Of a stretch of 14,882 nt of DNA, positions 7,856 to 14,882 are shown piece after piece; within the stretch, counting starts at the first letter, position 1; every line of letters starts with the position of its first letter. The notes below the pieces were generated by a model, which did no database searches, was not told the origin of the DNA, and worked only from the letters and a program-made list of their open reading frames with translations. Source of the DNA: Cyclaneusma minus (Eukaryota > Ascomycota > Leotiomycetes > Marthamycetales > Marthamycetaceae); assembly GCA_037179335.1 (NCBI GenBank), contig JAKZHN010000033.1:376841-391722 (forward strand). Direction: 5' to 3'. A program made the translations under genes and the position numbers.

Positions 7856-7926
7856 TTTATACCCGAGAGTAGGTCACTCAATACCCGATACCCGATACCA
7901 ACTTGCTTAGTACCCAATACTCGACC
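7856..7926 (-). repeat. 29-bp satellite, inverted left block
   Basis: On the minus strand there are two complete 29-bp units and a partial one: 7926-7898 (GGTCGAGTATTGGGTACTAA + GCAAGTTGG), 7897-7869 (TATCGGGTATCGGGTATTGA + GTGACCTAC) and a partial unit from 7868. The first two match, in the same order, the first two units of the block at 12742, including the unit-specific TAAGCAAGTTG, so this is an inverted copy of that part of the satellite. Confidence 0.88.
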
Positions 7927-8160
7927 TTGAAAACCAGGTCGTATTCGCCTATACTGCTCTTAAACCAAATAACAGTCGCAAGGAAGAGTCTGGGACGCTC
8001 GTCACAGAAGCTTCTAGCCGCTGTCAGGCTACGGATATCTAATGGGAAATCACACATACAAATTGCAGTAGCTTCGCAGCTGATATAATTTTAATAACTA
8101 AACAAATCCTGAACAACTAAATGTATTACAAGTTCTAATACCGGACATGTTCCAGTTAAT
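7927..8160. other. Short intergenic stretch
   Basis: No gene supported. A 61-codon open frame (7903-8088) lacks any recognisable feature and starts inside the 29-bp satellite. Confidence 0.4.
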
Positions 8161-8166
8161 CCCAAA

Positions 8167-8230
8167 TACTCGAAGTGGGTTGGAATATCCCAAGAGACTG
8201 GCAATATTCCAAGTATCCGGAATTCTTTCT
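8167..8230 (+). repeat. Remnant of the 19-bp minisatellite
   Basis: Three degenerate units at 19-bp spacing (GGAATATCCCAAGAGACT, then GGCAATATTCCAAGTATCC, then GGAATTC) share TATTCCAAGT with the array at 7476-7558 and have the same orientation. Confidence 0.5.
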
Positions 8231-8645
8231 TCCCGAGGTCTAGTACCAACATGGTTCGGCCGCATTCTTCGAGGTATCTGGGATATCTGATTGTAAATGG
8301 ACTGGTTTTGTATGGAAGACACTCGCCTGGATGTGAGAGAGCCGGGTTAATTTGTTACGACTATAGGCTATTGCTTTCCACGCCACTCTGTTTTCTTTAG
8401 CTTTACAAATATAGTCTGTACCTTTGCTTTGTTCGGGCCTTTGGCCCCCTCCCAGTAGGTATCCGTTGCATGATTAGCTCTGAAGCAGAGAAGAGCAAAC
8501 GGGATAAATAGCCCCCTCGCAGCCCCTATGTTTTCACCACCTACGGCTGGCAGATTAATATATGTAAGTTATGTACCTAATTTTCCAAATAAGCGAGGAA
8601 GCCTCAATCGAAATCAACACGCAGCTGTCAACAACATAAGCGCGC
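8231..8645. other. Upstream non-coding region of the helicase relic
   Basis: No gene recognised. There is a GC-rich palindrome GGGCCTTTGGCCC near 8437 and the words GCCCCCTCCCAG and GCCCCCTCGCAGCCCC near 8449 and 8512. A TATA-like GATAAATAG lies near 8503, too far from the helicase ATG to assign as its promoter with confidence. Confidence 0.4.
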
Positions 8646-8661
8646 AGCTAGCCTTTCGCTT

Positions 8662-8706
8662 ACGCGTCTCCCTAACGCGTCGTACTAGCGCGTCTTTCTA
8701 GCGCGT
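8662..8706 (+). promoter_or_regulatory. Cluster of MluI-cell-cycle-box-like sites
   Basis: ACGCGT occurs at 8662-8667 and 8675-8680, and AGCGCGT at 8687-8693 and 8700-8706, about 165-210 bp before the helicase ATG. ACGCGT is the core bound by the fungal MBF cell-cycle factor. The last two sites form a 13-bp tandem repeat (TAGCGCGTCTTYC), so the cluster may simply be a small repeat. A promoter role is inferred. Confidence 0.4.
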
Positions 8707-8870
8707 CTTCCTCGAATGTTTGTCGCGCTTCTCCATCGCACAACAACATTCTGCCGACGACAAATATCAACGATACAATCCGACGGTCAACGAACGAGAT
8801 TCCCCCCGAGTCCCGACTTTCGATTTCCGAGCCCCGAAGCGATCAGTCGACTTTCGATTTCAAAGCCATT

Positions 8871-11219
8871 ATGAACTACTTGGCAGATATGGCGGGAAAG
8901 TGGGAGAAGATGAAGGATAATATCCTCTACACACCGTCGACAGCTGGTGAAAGGGAATTTGCACAAGTCGTCGAGTCTGGTGCAGAGGTTATTTTGTTGG
9001 TTGGACCGACTGGTAGCGGGAAGAGCACGATTGTCCCGGTGGTTGTATTGAAGGGGGTTGGGGAAAGGTTGGGTGTTGAAAATGCTGTGAAGAGGCCACC
9101 TAGGATGATAGTTACTGAGCCGAGAGTGTTGGCTACAGAGAGGCCGGCTGAGAGGATGAATAAGGAGGGGAAAGATAATGGTTACCCTGGTGCGACTGGT
9201 GTTGTTGGGAAGGTTGGTTGGAGAGCTGGTAATGGCAAGGGAGGTCAGTGTGAAGAGAAGGCGACTAGGATTCTGTATTGTACAGATTCCTGGCTGTGGG
9301 CGAAAATGGGCGATACTCAATGGCTTGATAAGTGGGATATGGTAATATTTGATAAGGTGCATGAGAGGTCCATGGAGTTGGACCTTTTAATTGTGCTAAT
9401 AAAGGATCTCCAGGCCCAAAGGGAGGACCGGGGGTTGAAGAAGATGCAGTTTGTGTTGACGTTTGCGACGATGGATGTTGAGCAAATGAAGAGCTATTTT
9501 GGTTGCATTGGGATTGAGCCGAAGGTGGTATATTTGAGTAAGGGAGAGAGGCGATTCCCTGTGAATATGGTTTATGGAAATTACGGTGGAAGAAGTCGGA
9601 CACAAGCGGTGGTTGACGAGATTCTAAACATCTTGAAGAATCCAAAAGTGAAGTTGGAGGAGGTTTGCATGCTGGTTTTTCTGCCAGGCAAGCGGGAGGT
9701 TGATTAGTTGCATCGCCGCTTTCAGGCTATATCGACGGATAACAACCCCTACTATGACCTTCTCAAGAACTTTACCATTGGCAGGCTTTATCGAGGGGTA
9801 AATTCACGTGAACAGCATGTTGCATTGGAAACCGAGTTTCCAAAAATAGTCTTTTCAACGTCGATTGCGGAATCGAGTCTGACGATTTCCGATTGCAACT
9901 ATATCGTTGAGACTGGTGTTGCAAAGAAGATAAGGTTCGACTGGAAATTGGGAAAGCCAATTTTGAAGTTGGCATTTGTCACTTAAGACCAGGTACAGCA
10001 ACGTGCTGGTCGAACGGGTCGAACTTGTGAAGGATGGTGTCATTGTCTGTACTCGGAGGCGCGGGCGGCCAAGTTTGACAAATATGAAAGCCCTGCCATT
10101 AGCGAGTCGCGGTACTTTGATTATATTTTCCACCTGTTTGCCTTGTTTCCGAGCACGTCGCTCCATTGTGAGTACTTTTTATCGCGTCCAACTCGCGCCC
10201 ATATTATAAACGTGGGTGTTGAGTTGGAGGACCTTGGTTTTGTTAAGAATGTGGGAGAAGGTGGAATGGCTAAGCTGATTAAGCGCGGGGATGAGATCGC
10301 CTCCGAAAGGGGCACTGATGTCAAGATTGCCGCGTTTCTTTTGCTGAGGTTGGAGACGGACAACCCGCTAACGTTCGAACTGATTGTGATAATGGCGTTG
10401 ATCATTTCCAACGACGATAAGCGTCTCGCGCGAGTTAAAAGAAACAAGTGCCTCGAAGCTAGAGATTGGGATGCGGTGAATTTATTCGCAATCGGTTTGT
10501 TGACGAAAAAGGCCATTTCCCGCCTTGGGGATCTGTTCCTCGATGTCCAGGCGCTTTGGTTGTACCGAAAACATGCCCAAGAAATGCCGAAACGCCTTAT
10601 GGAACTGATTGATTATAATCTATTGGCCATGAAGAAAATCTGTCAGAGTGAGTTGGAGCGTGCATCGAACCGTGTGTTGAAAAGGCACGTATTTACCCCG
10701 AGTGAATACCAAACAAGTGTTGAGTCTTTCTTGGAGGATAAGGTTGCAAAAGTACAGTACCGACTACTTTTTACATTTCGCTCCAATCTTGTCTTAATTG
10801 AAGATTGGAATGTCAAGGAATTGAAGTCTACAGGGCGCAAGCCATGGGCAAAAGGCCGCCATATTTACTCTACGACCTGGGTGAATATCGACCAATCATC
10901 GATTCCTCCAGAGCTCGAACATACGAAAGACCCCGCTATATGGGCCCTTGCTTTCGATTATCGACTCCTCGAGGAAACCCAAGAATACTACGTGGGCCGG
11001 CTTGCTATTATCCCGACAAATATTGTTGACAAGTTCCGAAACCGTCCTAGAAAAGAGGAACTAACCGAGGGCTATCGGTATAGGAAGTGGGACGATGTTT
11101 TCCGAGGAGTAAACCACACAAAATTCGAGGAATTGCCAGAGGAGTTATCTTCCATGCACCAAATTCCCGTGGATATTCCCGAGACTCCCAAATTTTCCCA
11201 CGTAGCTAGCAGTGCTTAG
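8871..11219 (+). pseudogene. DEAH-box RNA helicase with two nonsense codons
   Basis: Superfamily 2 DEAH/RHA-type helicase, which would use ATP to remodel RNA or RNA-protein complexes. One frame runs from the first ATG (8871) through 782 codons to TAG (11217), broken only by TAG at 9705-9707 (codon 279) and TAA at 9984-9986 (codon 372). No frameshift or intron is needed. Motifs in order: I GPTGSGKST (codons 45-53); Ia TEPRVLATE; II DKVH (161-164) where DEVH/DEAH is expected; III FATMD (198-202) instead of SAT; IV VFLPGKREVD; V STSIAESSLTI; VI QQRAGRTGRT (376-385). A helicase C-terminal winged-helix and bundle region of about 400 codons follows. The substitutions in II and III remove residues needed for ATP hydrolysis and coupling, so even readthrough would give an impaired enzyme. 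Family firm; specific orthologue not identified. This is not the RecQ type usual at fungal telomeres. Confidence 0.9.
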
Positions 11220-11753
11220 GTACATAAAATGCAATATGACATTTTTATATACTACATCAGTTGTAAAGCCTTGTGACTGCACCAGTAAATACAATAATCA
11301 ACGTAATAACCTAATTAAAGCACCTTTGCCCAAATTGAAAATAATATCGTTGCTATCCAGTGCACTCTATATTAAAAGGCAAATTTTGTGGTCAAAACCT
11401 AGAAGTGTGAATCCTTTTAAAAATCAACCAAAAAATCTAAGACCGGAGAATTGATTATAATTCCCATACTCTAAATTTCTTTCAAATATACCAATTTCGA
11501 CTAAAATTCAAATATTTGAGAATAGCTGAACTAGAATCCATATATTGGGAAACATATCTGGAATGCGCCCTTGTTATCATTATCCGAGATAGGTTTACTC
11601 TTCTTCGATGCTCACAACGATTTGAATCGGGCCAACCTCAGTTTTCTCTCGCTTCTTATTCAGCTCCATCAGATTCTCCCACGGGAAGCGGGGCGAATTG
11701 GGCTAACTTGGGGTTTTATGGGTCTTTTGGCGACCGAGTACGACTTTGTTTGA
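11220..11753. other. AT-rich intergenic region
   Basis: No gene supported. Short open frames (11212-11454, 11516-11839) have no motif, and the latter runs into the 29-bp satellite. No tRNA or terminator was recognised. Confidence 0.5.
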
Positions 11754-12348
11754 TATCGGGTATCGGGTTTTACCTGCTTGGGTCTCGAATATCGGGTTCT
11801 ACCTCCTCGGGTTTCGAGTATCGGGTTTTATTTTTTTAGATTTTAAATATTGGGTTTTATTTCCTCGAATTTTAAATATCGGGTTTTATTTCCTCTGGTC
11901 TCGAATATCGGGTTTTAGTTTTTCGAGCATCGGGTTTTACCTACTTGGGTTTTATCTTTTTGGGTTTCGAGTATTGGGTTTTACCTTTTTGGATTTTGAG
12001 TATTGGGTTCTACTTTCTCGAGTATTGGGTTTTACCTTTTCGGGTTTCGAGTATCGGGTTTTATTTGCTTGGGTTTCGAATATTAGATTTTATTTTTTCG
12101 GGTTTCGAATATCGGGTTTTATTTGCTTGGATTTTAAATATCGGGTTTTATTTTTTCGGGTGTTAAATATTGGATTCTATTTTTTTGGGTTTCGAATATC
12201 GGATTTTATTTGCTTGGATTTTAAATATTGGATTCTACCTTTTTGGGTTTTGAATATCGGGTTCTATTTTTTCGGGTTTTAAATATCGGGTTTTACATTC
12301 TCCAATCTTGAATATCGTATTTTATATCGCCAATTATCGAGTATTTTA
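11754..12348 (+). repeat. 29-bp satellite, main block (~20 units)
   Basis: Unit starts at 11754, 11783, 11812, 11841 and 11870 are exactly 29 bp apart, and the register continues to about 12348 apart from a few units shortened to 22 or 15 bp near 11928-11955 and 12018. The consensus begins TYTCGAATATCGGGTTTTA and ends in a T-rich segment with CTTGGG or TTCGGG. Because 29 is not divisible by three and the unit rarely forms a stop, long open frames appear by chance; these have no ATG start and are not genes. Confidence 0.95.
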
Positions 12349-12741
12349 AATAGTAAAAATTGCTGTGAGATTTATTGGTAATGATAATTAAGACAATATA
12401 TTTATCTTCGAGTAATTTGCCAGCCTAAAAAAAGAAAAGCTTCGAGAAGAAGGGCTTATTTCTTGCGTTTGTTCCTTTTTGCTTTATAGCTAATCGAGCA
12501 GGCCACGGTTAGGTGACTCCCTGAATTTGAGAGCGAAAATACCAATCTCAATATAAAATTTTGTATAAAGTTTATCTTAAGGGTTTAAAAAGCATACCTA
12601 AACTTGGCCTTTAAAATCAACCGTATCATGGCTATTAATAAGACCTAATAGCCTTAGCAAGCTATATTACGCATATTAAATATCACGGTTTGGTGCATTT
12701 GGCTAGCCACCTATGGCGTATGGAATATTTTTGTTATTTAA
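12349..12741. other. AT-rich spacer between satellite blocks
   Basis: No gene. The words AAATCAACCGTAT (12616) and GGTGCATTTG (about 12700) recur in the next spacer (near 13046 and 12911), so the two spacers share short homologous pieces in a different order. Confidence 0.5.
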
Positions 12742-12870
12742 CGTCGAGTATAGGGTATTAAGCAAGTTGATATCGGGTATCGAGTATTAAGTCGGTTACT
12801 TTCGAATATCGATTATTATGCAGCTTGGTATCGAGTATCGGGTATTTACCCGGCTTATACCGAGTAAATT
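12742..12870 (+). repeat. 29-bp satellite, second block
   Basis: Units start at 12742, 12771, 12800 and 12829, with a partial one at 12858, all exactly 29 bp apart. They have the form TATCGRGTATCGRGTATT plus eleven variable bases. The first two units match the inverted block at 7856-7926. Confidence 0.9.
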
Positions 12871-13084
12871 TATAAGCGAAATTATGGTTTGATGCATCAC
12901 GTTTGGTTTTGGTGCATTTGTTTTCAAATACCGCAGCGTATTAAATATATTAATACCCGTTATATATGGTCTAAAAAAATAAAAGGTTTATATTAAGCTG
13001 GACCATGTATTTAGCAAGGAATTTATTTATAAGGCTTAAATAAATCAACCGTATACTTATAAATGCTTAAGCGCCAGCCAAAAT
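12871..13084. other. AT-rich spacer
   Basis: No gene; see the previous spacer for the shared short words. Confidence 0.45.
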
Positions 13085-13250
13085 AAATTTTTATCGGGTA
13101 TTTAGCTACCTATTCTCGGCTATCGATTATATAGCTGGGAAGTCTCGGGTATCGATTATTTAACCGCCAGGTCTCGGCTATCGACTATATAGCTGGGAAG
13201 TCTCGGGTATCGACTATTTGACCGCCAGGTCTCGATTATCGGGTTTTTAC
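13085..13250 (+). repeat. 29-bp satellite, third block with dimeric units
   Basis: Units start at 13114, 13143, 13172, 13201 and 13230 (exactly 29 bp), preceded by a degenerate one from about 13085. Two subtypes alternate: TCTCGGCTATCGAYTATATA + GCTGGGAAG and TCTCGGGTATCGAYTATTTR + ACCGCCAGG. This makes a 58-bp higher-order repeat present twice. Confidence 0.93.
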
Positions 13251-13801
13251 CAGTCGAATCTCGAGGTAACCAATTTTGCCTTATAAGAAGCTATCGGCAC
13301 TTATGCTATTCCTCTCACTAACGCGCTAATAAACTCGATGGACCTGCCTTATAGATTTTCCATCTTTTTGCCCAAGCTTGCTCAAATCCCTAAGAATATA
13401 ATATTCGATACTTTACTCCTTAATAGCCGATACCCATAATCAAGTTATAGAAGCAAAACTATTCTTACCACAACCACAAGACACACAATTGCAGGTAACG
13501 CCCTATATAAAATACATGCATATAGCACCGCAACGAATCTATTTAGTTTAGGAGTTAAGCTTTACTAAGGGAGGCCCAGATCTTACAATGGTTATTACGG
13601 AGTCACCAAAATTTATCAAGGTATATATAAGGGACACGATAATTTCATTACGTCGAGCTTTATTTACTAGTGAGAGAATAGCAATTATAATAAATATCAC
13701 AAAGTCATAGTATATTTAATATATAAGAGAGGTATAGCGGCTTTATTGATTCTAACTAAGGCTTATTTTTTGAACGAATTTCTATATAAATACTAGCACT
13801 A
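13251..13801. other. AT-rich intergenic region
   Basis: No gene supported. TATA-like words occur (CTATATAAAAT at 13502, GTATATATAAG at 13621, CTATATAAATA at 13781), but no open frame of note follows them. No tRNA was recognised. Confidence 0.5.
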
Positions 13802-13879
13802 TTAAGGGTTATTCACTCTCCTATCCTCTTGGTCACAATCTTGACAGACTTTGGTTAAAGGACGTAGTACAGGTTTTCC
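13802..13879 (-). pseudogene. In-frame continuation of the third cysteine module after a stop
   Basis: Beyond the TAG at 13880-13882 the same frame stays open for 25 codons to TAA (13802-13804). It encodes GKPVLRPLTKVCQDC and a short polar tail. This aligns with GKLHVPLGTICQEC of module 1 at the same distance from the preceding cysteine, so it supplies the missing second CxxC of module 3. The stop therefore looks like a nonsense mutation in a longer protein of about 222 residues. Confidence 0.7.
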
Positions 13880-14470
13880 CTATATCCTACAAATGTAACT
13901 CGCGTTGCCAATCGGTTTATAATGGCACTTCCATACAGGTGTGTGCTTATATCTATACCGGTAGCACAAGTAATGCGAAATTATATTGCACTCATTTTCT
14001 TGAGAATGCTCAAAGCCATCCGATGGACAAGTGTACTTACCGTTCCCAAGATTCTTATATTCATATCGGAAGCCGTTATAATAACGCAGTCCACACCGTT
14101 CACATCTCTTGGCCATCTTATCCGCTGCTTCTTCTTCTGCTTTGGCCTTGGCCTTAGCTGCTTTAACCTTGGCTTCAGCTGCTTTAGCCTTGGCTTCAGC
14201 TTCCCTTCTTATTATAGCCTGGGCCCCAGCTGCAAAAGCCCCAAACGCCGCCCACGCTTGTGCATAGGTGGCGCATTCCTGGCAAATCGTACCGAGTGGT
14301 ACGTGCAACTTCCCCGTACATTGGCACGAATAATTAGTATTGCCTTCTCGCCGGTGGTCGCAACGGAAACCGGCCGGATAAAGGCATCCGCACTGCCCGC
14401 AGGTGGCAGGTTGGCTAGCAAGCTTTTTGAGTTCTCTTTTGCACGATATGCATTTAGTTCCGAGTCCCAT
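13880..14470 (-). CDS. Unrecognised cysteine-rich protein with repeated zinc-ribbon-like modules
   Basis: Family not recognised. The first in-frame ATG (14470) gives 196 residues with 17 cysteines. Module 1 has CxxC at 24/27, FRC at 35-37, GNTNYSC at 43-49 and CxxC at 63/66. An Ala/Lys/Glu-rich segment at about 88-117, likely helical or coiled-coil, follows. Module 2 repeats the pattern: CERC at 123-126, FRYEYK, GNGKYTC at 142-148, H155, C161. Module 3 begins near C169 with WKCHYK and GNASYIC (188-194), then stops two residues later. The shared pattern [FW]-R/K-[CY]-x-[HY]-R/K-x2-G-N-x2-Y-x-C and paired CxxC motifs suggest metal binding, probably zinc; this is inference. No signal peptide is seen. 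The gene starts about 225 bp from the first telomeric repeats and points away from the chromosome end. Could be a complete short protein or a truncated one; see 13802-13879. Confidence 0.65.
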   Translation of the reverse strand: MGLGTKCISCKRELKKLASQPATCGQCGCLYPAGFRCDHRREGNTNYSCQCTGKLHVPLGTICQECATYAQAWAAFGAFAAGAQAIIRREAEAKAKAAEAKVKAAKAKAKAEEEAADKMAKRCERCGLRYYNGFRYEYKNLGNGKYTCPSDGFEHSQENECNIISHYLCYRYRYKHTPVWKCHYKPIGNASYICRI

Positions 14471-14583
14471 AACACTGTTGGAGAGTGGACAAAGGGACGC
14501 GTGGCTGTCGCAATACGGTTGATGCGGGCACGCCCTAATCGCAAAACTAACCAGCGCATTAGAAATTAGGGGTAAAATGCATG

Positions 14584-14650
14584 AAAAAAAAAAAAACAAC
14601 AAAACAAAACAAAACAAAACAAAACAAAACAAAACAAAACAAAACAAAAC

Positions 14651-14675
<25 letters not shown>
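14584..14675 (+). repeat. A-tract and (AAAAC)15 microsatellite
   Basis: Thirteen A residues (14584-14596) and CAAC lead into fifteen exact copies of AAAAC (14601-14675), followed by an A/T-rich link to the telomere. It lies upstream of the cysteine-rich gene. An open frame across it on the minus strand (poly Phe-Val-Leu-Cys) has no ATG and is not coding. Confidence 0.95.
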
Positions 14676-14681
<6 letters not shown>

Positions 14682-14695
14682 ATATAAAATCAAAA

Positions 14696-14882
14696 TAGGG
14701 TCAGGGTTAGGGTTTAGGCTAGGGCTAGGGCTAGGGCTAGGGCTAGGGTTAGGGCTAGGGTTAGGGTTAGGGTTAGGGTTAGGGTTAGGGTTAGGGTTAG
14801 GGTTAGGGTTAGGGTTAGGGTTAGGGTTAGGGTTAGGGTTAGGGTTAGGGTTAGGGTTAGGGTTAGGGTTAGGGTTAGGGTT
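14696..14882 (+). repeat. Telomere: degenerate junction then (TTAGGG)20
   Basis: The junction at 14696-14760 has variant units (TCAGGG, TTTAGG, five consecutive CTAGGG, TTAGGG, CTAGGG). From 14761 to the end there are twenty perfect TTAGGG copies plus TT. The G-rich strand runs 5' to 3' toward the right edge, so the right edge is the chromosome terminus. Confidence 0.98.

Noticed and set aside
8787..9362. 191-codon minus-strand frame
   Set aside because: Antisense shadow of the helicase N-terminal region.
9705..9986. Introns explaining the two helicase stops
   Set aside because: Motifs continue in the same frame directly on both sides of each stop, and any intron would have to be far shorter than spliceosomal introns allow.
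11746..12282. 178-codon frame encoding a repetitive aromatic peptide
   Set aside because: It starts at TTG, not ATG, and is made entirely of the 29-bp satellite, which is open in more than one frame because the unit rarely creates stops.
11754..13250. CRISPR-like array of ~29-bp repeats
   Set aside because: Units are contiguous with no spacers, diverge from each other, and the context is a eukaryotic telomere.
14471..14677. N-terminal extension of the cysteine-rich protein with a Phe-Val-Leu-Cys repeat resembling a membrane segment
   Set aside because: It has no ATG and is the translation of the (AAAAC)15 microsatellite.

Overview
The window is the end of a chromosome of a filamentous ascomycete (Pezizomycotina). 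The right edge is about 20 perfect TTAGGG copies with the G-rich strand running outward. Genes have spliceosomal introns with fungal GTATGC/GTAAGC donors and CTAAC/CTGAC branch sites. The best-recognised proteins are a fungal hyaluronan-synthase-like GT2 glycosyltransferase, an Artemis/SNM1-type nuclease relic and a DEAH-box helicase relic. I cannot name the species. The left edge is 87 consecutive C residues, most simply an assembly or sequencing artefact at a contig end.

Layout: (1) 88-2978, a GT2 glycosyltransferase gene missing its first exon, with three introns all filled by minisatellites. (2) 2979-4260, intergenic with no supported gene. (3) 4260-5290, very AT-rich DNA with two blocks of an 88/89-bp satellite. 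(4) 5512-7558, a decayed Artemis-like gene on the minus strand whose conserved segments have each been tandemly duplicated. Copies of a 19-bp minisatellite lie on both sides of it in opposite orientation. (5) 7856-7926, a small inverted block of a 29-bp satellite. (6) 8871-11219, a DEAH-box RNA helicase in one unbroken frame except for two nonsense codons, with a mutated Walker B motif (DKVH). A cluster of ACGCGT/GCGCGT boxes lies upstream. (7) 11754-13250, three more blocks of the same 29-bp satellite in AT-rich DNA. (8) 13802-14470, a minus-strand gene for an unrecognised cysteine-rich protein with repeated zinc-ribbon-like modules, the third interrupted by a stop. (9) 14584-14882, an A-tract, an (AAAAC)15 microsatellite, a degenerate telomere junction and the telomere.

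Only the glycosyltransferase, and perhaps the cysteine-rich protein, look functional. The other two recognisable genes are relics. Several of their lesions (CAA/CAG to TAA/TAG, GATGAG to GATAAG, CAT to TAT) fit C-to-T changes at CpA dinucleotides, the signature of repeat-induced point mutation; this is inference, since no unmutated copy is visible here. There is no sign of an operon or of genes acting in one pathway. The window reads as a subtelomere dominated by short tandem repeats, several of them in units of about 29 bp.
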